Origin: Straminergon stramineum
Taxonomy: Eukaryota > Streptophyta > Bryopsida > Hypnales > Calliergonaceae
DNA: 64,000 nucleotides
Reading direction: 5' to 3'
Assembly (NCBI GenBank): GCA_963920665.1
Contig: OY987266.1
Location: forward strand, 12,343,001 to 12,407,000
The position numbers were made by a program, and so were the translations under genes. Within the stretch, counting starts at the first letter, position 1. Every line of letters begins with the position of its first letter. A model generated the notes under the pieces. It did not search any database. It saw only the letters and a list, made by a program, of their open reading frames with translations, and was not told the origin of the DNA. This document shows, piece after piece, positions 37,583-49,809 of this stretch.

Positions 37583-40500
37583 ATGGCGTGGCTCGGTAAT
37601 TTTACGGTGAGCGACTTCGCGGGTGCGGTGACGAAGCTGAGTGAGAGCGTGAAGAACATCGAGAAGAATTTTGATTCGGCTCTTGGCTTCGAAAGCAGTG
37701 AGAGTGGGAGTCGCGATGGTACGTTCTAGATAGGAATTTCCCCCGCTTGTTTGGGTGCCTTTTCTTTTGGTGTAATCCACGGTTTATATATTTTGGGGAG
37801 CTGAAAGTGAATGAAATTTGATGAAGGGCTGCTATTTAGTCCAGATCTGTGTGCGTTTATCGTGGAATGGATGCCTTTGTGTTTGTGAGTCAAAGAAGTG
37901 AGCTGATGCGTCCTCTGTTTTTGGACGGGACAGGACGCCCATCGGGAGAAAGGGCAGCTAGCGTGTTTGAGAGTCTTCTTCCTCCGATTTTGGCGAAGGC
38001 TACATCCGAGTCAATTATAGGAACCTCCGCAGTAACTGATAGTGTCGATTCGAAGCCAGAGGCCGCTCAATCTAGTAGTGTTGTGGTGACGCCCGAGGTC
38101 TCTGAAGTGAGCGGAAATGAGGGCTCCAGTTCAGTGGAAACAGGTACGGAGGTGAGCTCCATGGATGCCCAGACTGATGAGCACGAAATGCAATCTTCGA
38201 TCATGTCAGCAGAAGCTGTCGTCGCGCTTGATGAATCTTCGAGGGATAATGTGAGGGAGAATGGATCAGAAAAGGAGGATCAACCCGGAAGCGATGGCAT
38301 TGTTCACAAGGACGGATTGCCAGATGCGCACGCAGAAGGAAGCGCTTCTGACCAACTAACAACTGCGCCGGAGCCTACTGAAGTCGAAAGAAATGAGAAT
38401 CATGTCAATGGAGTGCACGATGAGGTGAAGAGTGAAACAATTGAGGATGTTGTCATAGAATCGTCTAAGGACATGACAACTTCTGACTCGAGTCCCCCAA
38501 TTTCTGCTTCTCCCTCTGAAAAGATCCATGAAACAGATACTGCAGAAATCGAACCAAAACCTATCCTCGAAAGCCAACCCTTCCTTCTCGATACGTCTGC
38601 CCGAGGAGGCGATAAAGTGGAGAAGGAGTTGAAAATGATGGAAGCTGCACTTCTAGGTGCAGCGAGACAGTCACAGGTGAGCTGTCAACTACCTCTGGAG
38701 GGTTTTAAAGCGTCTTTAGGTGTTTGGGGGTATTTAGTAACTATGATGCCTCTCAGTTATTTAGGAACTGCTCTATGAAAGCCCAATTCAGGTGATAGAT
38801 TCCTTATCACTCAAGTATTGGGGAACTGTGTGGCTTGCGCATCTTTTGTTCTTTTGTTACTATTTAGCGGGAAGCTTAGGTTTTAGCAAATAGCAGCAGT
38901 CACTCATCCAGGTGCTATAAATCAACTTCGATTCTTTCAGATGTTCAGAACGTAACGAATTTATGACCTCAGAAGTATTCGTTTTTTGGCAGGCAAAGGC
39001 GGACGAGATTTCTAGACTTATGGTGGAGAATGAGCAATTGAAAGCTTCGCTTGAGGATCTCAAGGTACGTTCACAGTCCAGATCTTTTGAAATGTGAGCC
39101 AGTTAGATCGTAGAGCCTCCCATCAGTGTGATCATTTCGTTGCTGGAAAGATGCGCTTTTACACCAGTTCTGTGTATCAACTACTTGAATTAGCTATGAC
39201 CTATTGCCTGCTGTTTAGCTGCTAGATAGGAGGGGCAAGCATCTCCTTTAGCATTGATTGTGCAGTGGTCGTGGTCACTCTGCGGAAGCTAACGATAGAG
39301 TAATTGAATGCATTAGACATGTAGCTATGTCCCTTGATTACTCCAATTTCCTTCTTGGATATTCCAGCTGTCACATTGAGACACTTTCTCTGCTGGAGCT
39401 GAAAATGTGCAACTTTAATTGCTAGATTGTTGCCAGTAGTTCCATTTTTCATTGCCAATTGAGCAGAAATTTAATTTGCGTCGCAAGTTCCTTGGTTTAG
39501 GCTCAATTGTGAATGACGTATTGTATTAAGACCCTCAGAGAGGATCTCTGCTCCTCTAAGAAGGGTTTATGGAGACTCAACTGTTGTCATTTCATCCAGT
39601 TAGCTATTTTAGAATGAATGAAGGTAGATCTTTATGAACTTGACTCTGCCATTTTATCAGAGGAAGACAAATGAATCGGAGTCAGATATTATGCGTGAAG
39701 AGTATCAGCAGCGAATAAATGCTGCGGAACGCAAGGCAAGTTTTGTCCTTGTATTCAATTACTTTGGATTCTGTAATGCAAGATGATTTAAGATGGTTTA
39801 AACTAGTTACTTTGGATGCTACTATGCAAGATGGTTCCATTGACTATTTTGCTATGGCGTTGTCTGTCATGATTGACGTGACTACGCTATCTGTATGAGG
39901 GGAAGCTAGTGTGCTGTGTCTCGTCATGAATAAAGTCAGTAACTTCTTTCACGTCATCATAACTTGAAATAATCGTTGTGCTCACGGTCACTTTGCAGGT
40001 CTATGCACTTACAAAGGAAAAAGATATGTTACGGAGGGAGCAGAATCGAAAGAGCGACTCCTCGATGTTGCTAAAAGAGAAAGACGAAATCATCAAGGCA
40101 GTCATGGCTGAAGGTCAGTCTGTCGGGCTACTGCCCTGTGCATTTGAGTAACTTTATTTTGATTTTGATGCACTGGTTTGTATATGCTACTTCCCAGTAT
40201 GATCTTGAAGTTTTCGTCGACATTTTTTGCTTCCTACAGGCGAGGAGTTGTCCAGAAAGCAGGCAGTGATAGAAGGGACCATCAAAAAGCTACGCGCTCA
40301 GGTTCGGGAGCTCGAGGAGGAGAAGGGTCGGTTAACAACTAGACTTCAGGTAGAGTCAGACAAAGAACCGAAGTTTAGAAATGATGGATATTTGCTGGCT
40401 GGACTCTGAGTTCGTGTTTTTTAGGGTTTTAGGTTCCTATATGACGTCATGTTTCTCACGTATTACCATGTTACAAGTAGTAAAGGATTTGCTATTACTT

Positions 40501-43500
40501 AAGAGATTTGGAGACAGCAACTGCTTTTTCAATCCGTTTTGAACAGACCCAGAGTTGTTTTCATGAACAATTGCATGCATTGTTCGTAGGTGGAGGAGGC
40601 AAAGGTGGAAAGCATGAGGAAAGATAAGGCAGCTACTGAGAAGGCTCTACAGGACGCTGTGGAAAGAGGACAATCTGAGCTGGCAGTTCAGAAAGAATTC
40701 TATAGCAATGCTCTCACAGAAGCAAGGGAAGCTGCAGCTTTAGCTGAGTCTCGAGTCGATAATGAAGCTCGGGCAGCTTTGGATATGCGTTTGAAAGAAG
40801 CTAGTGAGCGTGAGACGACCCTCTTGCAGAACATAGATGAGCTTCGCCAGGCGCTCACACGCACTGAGCAACAGGTCCACTTTTTGGTCTACTGCTTTAT
40901 GTATATTTTTGTAATCTGGGGTAGTTAAAACTTGTCTAATTCTACTCAGATCAAGTTAGATTAAGATTAGGTAAGTACATCATCCTGTATTGTGCGTACG
41001 TGTCGTTTGTATTCTATGAGTGGTGCATATTAAATGGAATCAGAGTGGATATCCGTACAACACTATGTTGTGTCTAGGAAGACATCGTTTGCTAGGAGAT
41101 AAGTATACGAAGCGCATTGCATTTGAACTCATCCCCGTAGCAACTTGGTAGTTTTTAAGCTTCAGTATGTCACATCTGTCCTGGACTGTTGTGCTTAACT
41201 TCTTCCAAATTCAATTTTGGTGCTAGATTGTTTCAATGATCAAGAGCACCGTGAATATCTTTTGGTTTTAGTAGCAGTAATATATTTGAGAATGTGGTAG
41301 GGAATGGGGGTAGATGAAGCTTATTTGCCAAGAGAACTACTTCCTTCACTTGTAGCTCCCTCCAGTTTTTATTCAGTTGTAGAGTTTGTTGAGAACCGAT
41401 CTTCTCATCAATGTTCGCCTTTTAACACTCGAGTTCTTCGCTGGCAGGCTGCTAGCCGAGAGGACACGTTTCGAACTGACATTGAAGATCTTGAGAAACG
41501 TTGCCAGGTAATTTCATGTTATCACTTTTTTAGGACTGCAGCGAATCATTGCCGAGAAGGCTCTGTACCGGTAATCTGTTGCTCTATTTTAAACTTAGTT
41601 CACGCTAGAATACATCCACTAGAACTGACTTCACCTTCCTTCTTATCATATATATCATGCTTGTTGGGATCCAACCATAAATTTTGAGGATTGTTGTAGG
41701 CTGCTGAGGCTCGTTATGAAGATCTGAGTTCACGCATGCCAGAGTCCACCCGACCTCTACTTCGACACATTGAAGCACTACAGGTGCGTGTTTGTATTCA
41801 TTTCTTTTAGAGGAATACGTAAGAAACAAACGCAGTTACTTATGTTTGAGTACTCCGGTCTTACTTGACGTTCAATTTAGCAATTGTAACCTCTTTACCC
41901 TTTACGTCTGTAACATGTGTGATGTAAGTGGCGGCGGGATCCTTACCGGTTTAGAAAGTTCATGCAGATACTTTCAAGTTCCTCTTGTTTTTTAGGTCTC
42001 TTGCACTGACCAGTATTCATATGGAACATGGAATGCTTACAGGAATCGATGACAATGCGGACGGAGACATGGAATGGCGTGGAGCGATCGTTGAATTCAC
42101 GCATGCAGGTAAGGCAGACCCCTTTACAATTTTGTGTCCTGTTATATGCATCTATAGAATTTTCTCAGTTAATTCGTTTCTGCTTGTTTGGACGGCTACT
42201 AAAGTATGTTTTGCATATGTTGCAAGTCATGTATGCAGAGAATTGATATGTTCATTCTCTAGCAGACAGATAAATCAATGTGTAATATATTGATTTCATA
42301 TTGACTGGTTATTTTGGACTGTAATGAAATCTCAGCAAGCGGAAGCCAGAGCCGCAACTGCCCAAGAGAAGGAGCGGGCGCTCAATGAGCGTCTTAATCA
42401 AACGTTGTCACGAATGGCAGTCATGGAAGCTCAGGTTTCCTGTCTTCGGGCAGAACAATCACAGCTTCAGCGTTCCTTGGAGAAAGAGAGGCAGCGTGCA
42501 TCGGAAAATCGTCAGGAGTATTTGGTTGCCACAGAAGCTGCTACAACTCATGAAGGTCGTGCTCGTCAGTTGGAGGACGAGATCAAGACTATTCGCAAGC
42601 AGCTCAAGGCTGAACTCAAAGACGAGAAAGCTCGTCGCGAGGCTCTTGAACAGGTGCCACTGAAGTGCTGTAACTCAGAACTGAATATGGACCTTCTGAT
42701 TATGTGTCATTGCTATGCACGTTATTTTCTTGGATACTTGTGATGGTCACTTCATTATATATGCCTGATGGTCTCTTCGAATATAGTTTTCCCAAAACCA
42801 TTTCAGTAAGTGGTTTATTCTCAACTATTTGAGGCGATCGAAGTGTTAAGGTTCTTGTCTATCGTCTAGTACGTATTGTTCATCACAGTTGCGACAGTTC
42901 ATAGATCATTCCAGGCTGTTACAGATACTTAGCTATCAATCATTTGCAAGTAGAGGAAGTCAATAGTTACGAGCGCTGCAGTAGTTAAGTTTCACATGGT
43001 TGTGTCATTGTGTTCTCAGGAAATAGAACAAGAGCGGACAGCCATGGCAGAGTATGAGAAACGGATTCGTGCGGAGGGTCGGGCTGCTGCGGAGAAAGCT
43101 GTTGCAGCTGCTCAACCTAACGATCCAGGTGTGTCCCACTTCTCATTTTTATTCTTCTCACCACACGAAGTACTGACTTAAGGTATTCGCACTGTGAAGT
43201 GTTTTTCTTCGGTAATAAGTTGAGAACAAATACCTGCATGAAAATTTCTGCTTTGCTTTGCAAGTGAACATTTTGCTTGATCAGTTATTAGTTGGCTAAT
43301 TTTAGTAAATCAGTCTTTGTCCAGATACAGGTCTTCTCTTTTTCAGACAGTTCATATTACAAGGGATTCGACGTAGTAAAAAGAATTCACCAATGTTGTA
43401 GTAACGGGAATAGTTGGTGCAGGAAAGGGCTTAAAGCGGACCCCGAGCTTTGGTAGTCAGGGAAGTATGGAGGAGAGTCTACTTCTACAGACCTCATTTG

Positions 43501-45052
43501 ACACCTCACAAGACCACCGATATACGGGGCATAGTGACAGGCATAGTGGCAGGTTCAGTTTTAGCGATCGTCCTCCCTCACCGTCAATCCATTTTGGGAA
43601 ATTTACTTATGAACAACTTGAGACTCAACTACGGCAAAAGGAAGGAGAAGTGGCCTCTTATGCATCACGATTGGTATGTCCAGCATATCTCCTCGCATGT
43701 ATGTCAATAATTTCTGTTCTATGAAGTGGTTGTTTTACTCAGGTGGGCTAGCCTTGTTGCTCTAGTTATGGTCATACCAATAAAAAGTATTCCAACTCAC
43801 CCTGGGCTGCGTTTTGGGTAAACAGGCTGCTTTGGAGTTGACTAGGGACTCTTTAGCTGAAGAGTTAGTCAAGGCGACTACTCAGGTACTTCCATGTTTC
43901 CAACTCGTTGCGTTCGTCAGTAGTTCCTGGGTGGCATATTTTCAAATTACTGAAGTTAGCCAGTGTTAAGGGAATGTTTCCAGCTCGTGTTCCAAGGCCT
44001 TCGACGTCGTTTTTGGCACAGTCCGTGACTGTTGGTCTTCAGTAGTCACTTTGATTATGGTCCTCAAATGTACTCTTTACTTTTCTCCTTCAACATTGAT
44101 TAGTTTTCCAGAGATTACTGTCCTCACAACAGGTCAAACTTGGGTTATCATCTTAAGTTCCTGTGTTGCCATATTACTTATCTAGTTACTCAAATTTCCT
44201 TACTCAATGATTTTTGAGGTTGCTCCTTCCCATTCTTGTTGGAGGCTCAAAAGATTCTTCACTGAAATAATGTTGATGGTGTCTTGACTGAAGAACTGGA
44301 AACTTCAATTATTCATTGCACAGTATTCTCCTATCCTAATAGATAATCCCTGAGACACCCAGAGCCACATTTGTTTGACAGTCTGTTTCAATAATTACGT
44401 GCGTATTCATTATTCTGACCTTGGAATTTGTTCGTTTGCCAGTGTGAAGCACTAAGAGCAGAGGCCAATTTGTTGCCGGGTATGCGAGCTGAGCTGGAGT
44501 CTTTACGCCGCAGGCACACGTCAGCCTTGGAGCTCATGGGTGAGCGTGATGAAGAGGTAGCTACATTTTCCCCTTCTCCAACTTTCAGTTGTCCTGTTGG
44601 AAATAGCAACTGCAATTCGTTTATTTTAGAATGCTACAAGAACGGAAGGGCGCAAATAGCATTCCTTGGTGATTGACGATGTGAGTCCTCTATCGATTCC
44701 TATGTAATATGTGATGTTTGCAGGTGGAGGAACTCAGAGCTGATTTGGCAGATGTTAAACATATGTATCGAGAACAGATTGACATGCTGGTGGGCCAGGT
44801 ATTTTTCTCGAATCCAAGTCATTTCTTTGGTAGATCCTATTGATACTGCTGCCATCACTCCAGAAGTGGGCTCTCTAGTTAAATTAGTTTAGGGAGCCTG
44901 CCTATTTATCTTTCTTTATCTGTTACCTTCGGAGAGTAATTCTTCCACAGAAGTTGTCGTAACCAGCAGAAGTGAGGAGATGTTACTGAACATAAGTAAT
45001 ATTTTGTGCAATGCAGATTGAAAGACTGGGTACTGCTATGGGACACAAGTAA
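37583..45052 (+). CDS. GC5: Golgin candidate 5 / TMF-type coiled-coil golgin, 17 exons
   Basis: Orthologue of Arabidopsis golgin candidate 5, the plant relative of TMF/ARA160, a Golgi-membrane coiled-coil tether that binds RAB GTPases. Exons: 37583-37718, 37934-38676, 38993-39064, 39661-39735, 39999-40113, 40240-40349, 40590-40874, 41448-41507, 41700-41783, 42043-42108, 42336-42653, 43020-43128, 43423-43673, 43826-43885, 44443-44556, 44724-44798, 45017-45052; 902 residues. The N-terminus MAWLGNFTVSDFAGAVTKL and KNIEKNFDSALGF match the family. Exon 2 (46-293) encodes an acidic Ser/Glu-rich, probably disordered region. Residues about 290-725 are heptad-rich coiled coil (RQEYLVATEAA, LRAEQSQLQRSLEKERQRA). 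A linker (725-785) precedes the C-terminal TMF DNA-binding-like domain (LRQKEGEVASYASRL, LELMGERDEEVEELRADL). Intron 4 uses a GC donor; all others are GT-AG. Confidence 0.93.
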
Positions 45053-46950
45053 CTTCATTAGTTCCCATGTACCTGCCGGTTGTGACCATTGACAGTCATT
45101 TCTAATTATTTGTCACTGCAATCACACCTCTCGGTACATCTCACATCACCATAGTTTTCGTAATCAGGTCATTGGTCCCCCTTTGTTTGTTTGAGGATAG
45201 TGCTCTTTCCATATAAAGGAGACCGTTTGCATAGGAATTGGTCCCATGTGATGACCAAAAGGAGGTTGACGTAACCTATAGCCCATCTCAAAAATTGTTT
45301 AAATCCTAGTGCTCTGGTCAAACATATAGCTGTAAGGTAAATTTAGGTTCAGATTCTTTGAGAACTGCATTATCGCCATTCGTGATGCATGCCTTGTGCT
45401 TCCTATTAAAAGCACTACGTAGTTTACTCCAAATTCGGAAGCTAAACAAACGACACGAATTCCTGGCCGATGGTGTCCCTTGCTTTGCTTCCGATGATGG
45501 TGGAGTCGATCTTTAGATGATGTGTGAGTTGTACATCTGTAGCACCTGCAGTCTGGATTTATAAATGGGTGCATTTGATGTGTAATTTACCTCTTTGGTT
45601 TTATGCAAATATGTTTATGAACATCCTTGCAGCCAGGGATGCCTCCAGTGTTAGAATTTTCTCAGTACATGTCGAAGAAAGTATTGAAGAGCAGTACTGG
45701 AAAGGAGATGAGAGGGGGCAGGCTCTGAGCAGCAGCGTTCAAGTTGAGAGGCTCAGGCTGCTTGTGTATTTCCTTGGGCAGGTCACCAGGATCAGTCCAT
45801 CCTGGGATCTCGTAATCTGGGGCACTGTAGCCAACGGAGCAGGAAGTGCGGAGGTTGATGGTACCCCAGGAGGACTTTTGTTCACAGCACAATTCGTAGA
45901 TGTTGGTTAACAGCACACTTATGCAACTCTGCAGCAGACAGGCCCAACGTGTTAATGTAGAATGGTGGAGGTGGCGATCTCGCGTCAGGGTTTCTTAATT
46001 TTGAATGTTTCTTGACAACTTTATCTAGAGAATCTTTATCTAGAGAATCTTCTCCATGATTCATAAGATGGTCGTGCTATGATCAGAGTGATGCCTGGTA
46101 TGATCATTGGGACTATGGGGGAGATTCTTTTCATGACGATTTAAAAAAATTCCAAGTTTCATTCTAATTTTAATGAAACTTCCGTTGTCTTTGTTCTTAG
46201 TCTGTGGATGCGTATTGCAACCTGATGTCTGTCCGTTTTTTGCTGTCTGTCTTAAGTTTTAGGGTTAGGGTTTGTGGAAGGAAGATTGGACGTCACTCTG
46301 GACTTGGGTTGCAATCAACAGTTCCAGTTTGTGGAGTTCGGAGCGAGTTTCAAGTCAATCAGGGTTTCTATAGTTATGGCCGGGTATCTGTCGATTCTTA
46401 TTGCCATGTAATGTTCCGAGCTTCTGATCCTTGAATTTTAGGGTTTGGGATTGCTCAACCACAGCCTCAGATTAGGGATCACTCTCGATTGAGCTGGTTG
46501 GGGATTGTGTCGAAGCTTATAGGAGTTGAGAGTGAACTCGGGCTTACCGTGCAAAATCGTTCGGTTTCGTTCGCTTGGCACTGGGACCATAGGGAGATGT
46601 TGCGGTGTGTGTCTCGGCTTGCGAGTGTGTAGTTAAGGAAATGCTGCGGGGTCTTGGGCGCTGCCACTTTCACCTCAGTGGCAGCCTTGCTGAAAGTACG
46701 CAAGAAATCATAGGTGTACGTCTCGATTATCATATTCGGTCGACTACAGTTGTAGTCTCCCCGGACGACAGGCAGCAGGAACGCGAAGAGGAGCAAAGGC
46801 TTTACTTCGGACATTTTCTCGCCACTGAATTCCATTCATGGAAGACTTGGAATTACACTTGGCCCTTCATATCTGTTACTCCTGGGGTGTTTAAAGTCGA
46901 AAACATTAACATGTAAAGTAGCAGCACCTAAAATCAAGTGAATTTGTGTG
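45053..46950 (+). other. Golgin 3' UTR/downstream region; weak ORF on the minus strand
   Basis: Composition stays gene-like until about 46,900. The first part is probably golgin 3' UTR. A 17-bp direct tandem ('tttatctagagaatctt') sits at 46,019-46,052. The text at 46,255-46,470 contains plant 5'-leader-like 'ttagggttagggttt' and 'ttagggtttggg'. On the minus strand, 46,835-46,479 encodes 118 residues with a possible signal peptide (KPLLLFAFLLPVVRG), but no known domain. I do not call it a gene. Confidence 0.3.
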
Positions 46951-47258
46951 ACACTTGTTGGTTTGTGTTGGAGCTCACATTTTTTCTTCATGTCAAGGTA
47001 AATTGCAAATATATAATTGAGAGAAGTCAAAGATTGATAGATCCCTAAAATTGCATACTAATTTCTTTGTCCTCATCTTGAACATTGTGCAACATGTATC
47101 TACATAATCTTTGGATTATATATGACATGCATTAGAGAACATACTTAGTTTTTATTGATTCTACCTTATATATGTAACATTTAGAGAAGTATGTGGTATG
47201 AGATGTGTTGCATAATACCTTACGACCAACCTTTAGAAAGAAAATTAATATGTTTTAA

Positions 47259-48170
47259 CCCTTTGATCCTAGAGGAGTTAGAAGTGGTAATTCGAAGCAT
47301 AAAACTCATTTTAGAATTCTATAAGATTTTAGAACTTCTAGTTCAAAATTTAATCCTTCAAAATCAATTTAAATGAATAATTTTGCTTATTTTTCAAATC
47401 ACCACAATTAGAACTTCTTGAACTTAAAAGGAAAAAATCTTCATGAAAATTATACATATTTAATTTTAGGAGTTTAAAATTTTTTAATTAATATTTATTG
47501 ATAAATATTGATTACTCAAACTTTTATATGGAGTTGGAATCAAAAGATAAATTTCAAGTTTGGGAGAATCAAAATTGCTTTGGGCAACATTTCTGATGTT
47601 TACACTTCTATATGAATAGGGAAAAAATACATTTAGCATTGGTTTGTTGGCAAACTAAAGACAAAACTAATGGTCAAGTTGAATATTAAAATTAGTTTTT
47701 CAAAAGTCAAAAGCCTGCTCCCCATACTTTTCATGAGCCTTTCCTATAATCTTGCTAGCAAACCAATCTCCCCTTTAAAAATATTGTTTTCAAACTCAAT
47801 TTTTTATAGAATGAAAATTAAAGGTTTTGTTTTTTGATTACTCTTCTTAAGACTTTTAATCAACTCAATTCTTCAACAATTTAAAAAAAAATTCAAAATC
47901 TATAGTACAAAAATTATAAATTGAAAGGATTCAAAGTTTTGTAATGTAATCAAGTAAGGTGCAAGAAAATTCATTTTTTAAATTTTAAACACAAATATCG
48001 TGCAATTTACATAGTCAAAGTTTCTAAAATTCCTTCCACCTTCTTATATATCTACTACAAGATCCTATGGTTAAAATGCAAAAAGAAACAATTATTAATT
48101 TTTTTTTTGCCCTTTCAAATGGCAGTTTTGAATGTTTTTAGATGAAAAAAAGGTTTAGGGATTTCAAGGG
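47259..48170. mobile_element. TTAA-class non-autonomous element, 912 bp
   Basis: TTAA at 47,255-47,258 is followed by CCCTTTGATCCTAGAGG. At the right end TTTCAAGGG is followed by TTAT (TTAA with one change). The right terminal sequence read inwards, CCCTTGAAATCCCTAAACC, then ACATTCAAAACTGCCATTT, shares its subterminal block with sequences starting at 17,715 and 52,968. There is no open frame of note. Confidence 0.5.
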
Positions 48171-48584
48171 TTATCAAGGTATTTTACCAAAAATGGTTTA
48201 ATTTATAAGCAGGTAGGTGCATTCATCATCTCTATAATTATTTGGAAAGTCATCCATTGATAGACCATTATTTGATACCTAGGAAGTTATACTTCTTCAC
48301 ACATACTCACACATAGCTTTTGCCAATGCAAAACCTCCTTCTTTTGATTTTAAGCCAACAATGTCATGAGAATTTTTTTTTTTCTTTTTTGGATACATAC
48401 AACTTTTAAGGACTGTAGCAAAGACATGAACAAGTAGAGGATCAAAAACCCTCTCCATGTGAACAAAGCTCTCTTGGCATGGGGAGCCCCCATGTGAGCA
48501 ATGTAAGCATGGGGAGTTGATCTGGGAACCTCATGGGTTCCATTAGAGGTCCTTATCACCTAGCCATCACCTATGGTAGTTTAA

Positions 48585-48900
48585 CCCTGCATGGATGCTA
48601 CAGACTAGAATGGTGCAATGGATGACTTCATTGTTGACTTTGAAAAAGAGAATGCACCTATTGGTCCATGAGAATTTTGGTGACTACTTTCATAGGCCAT
48701 GTCCTTATAGGGTTAAGGGCATTTCAGCCCGTATGAGGAACTTCAAAAAGATGATTAACCTTTAAAGGACAAAGCCCCCATGACTAGAGTAGTCAGCAAA
48801 ATTGCTCCAATTATTGGACCAATAGGTGCATTTTGTTTTTCTGTAATCAATAGTGAAGCCTTCCATCGGACACAAAACGTCGGCTTTGACGCTGACAGGT
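48585..48900. mobile_element. Two short candidate TTAA-class remnants
   Basis: TTAA/CCCTGC at 48,581 and TATAGGG/TTAA at 48,710-48,716 could bound a 128-bp remnant. TTAA/CCTTTAAAGGAC at 48,755 and CAGG/TTAA at 48,897-48,904 could bound a second. The second contains 'ccatcggacacaaaacgtcg', which resembles the right part of family A, so it may be an internally deleted family A copy. Confidence 0.3.
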
Positions 48901-48976
48901 TAATAAGAGCAGTTTTTTTAAAACACGGGATTGGGACTGGAAACAGAATTACGTCCGTGTACCTTACTAAAACTAG

Positions 48977-49198
48977 CCCTTGAACGTCAGGCTAGTGACT
49001 GTGGGAATCAGCCATTTTGGAACGGTGTGACATCATCCACTTTAGAAAAACCAGAAATACTCATTGGGAGTCAAACTACTGTAGAATATCTTCCCTTTCC
49101 ACCCCTAATTCTAAGGATGAATAGTTGCAATTCTGTCCTACGCAGGAGAATTCCTTGTCATTCATTGGACAATAATCGTCCGCCGCGTCGTTCAAGGG
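48977..49198 (+). mobile_element. piggyBac-type MITE, family A, copy 3 (222 bp), CTAG flanks
   Basis: Terminal inverted repeats are perfect over ten bases (CCCTTGAACG...CGTTCAAGGG), the best preserved in the window. The interior aligns with copies 1 and 2 ('gaatcagccattttggaac', 'gatgaatagttgcaattc', 'cattcattggacaataa'). Instead of TTAA, both sides are CTAG (48,973-48,976 and 49,199-49,202), also a four-base palindrome. It lies about 610 bp upstream of the VCCN-like start codon. Confidence 0.82.
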
Positions 49199-49202
49199 CT
49201 AG

Positions 49203-49809
49203 AAAGAGACTGGAATTCTTTTTCTCCTCCATGCTTTATTCTTCTCTCCCTTTCCTGCACACATGGGGCCTTTTTCCCAGTTTGCAAGCCCCAGAGTTGG
49301 TCAGAACCCAAAAGCTAAAGAACATGCAGGCGTGCTGTCGAGCTACGAGACGGACGTCACGGGATTCACAAAGAGAGGCCCAGAGTGAAACAATCCCCAG
49401 ACCTAAAGCCAAAGCGCCTCATCACTCCCGTGGCTGCTTAAACCCAAACTGATTCATCGCGTTCGTGGTTTTGTAATCGGAATTTTGGGACACATTTTGA
49501 TATATGGGCGGAATGAAGCTTGAGTATTAGGGAGAGGATGGGAGCTTCGTTAATTAGCAGCTTTGTTTGTTTATGATTCAGATCACTGCTGTGAACTTCA
49601 GTATATCGTTTACTCAATTTCTGTGACAAGAAGCTAGCTTGGTTAGTTGGTTTCTGTGTTTTCTTGATCAGAGAATGTGTTGGTGTAATGTGGAGATGAG
49701 ACGATCACGAATGTGTGGCGCTTGTTATCTTCTTCTTGAGGTGTGTGGGGGCGGGTTTATGGAGTGAATTTGTAGCCTGTGGTATCGAGTTTTGGGTGTG
49801 GGAGGAGTG
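49203..49809 (+). promoter_or_regulatory. Promoter and 5' leader region of the VCCN-like gene
   Basis: About 0.6 kb between MITE copy 3 and the ATG, less AT-rich than the intergenic average. It holds no convincing open frame in any strand. I see no clear TATA box or transcription start, so the division between promoter and leader is unknown. Confidence 0.35.

Noticed and set aside
45524..45910. Plus-strand frame of 128 codons after the golgin stop
   Set aside because: It starts within a low-information stretch and has no family resemblance. It is best explained as golgin 3' UTR; splicing it onto the golgin would need to skip the conserved short last exon.
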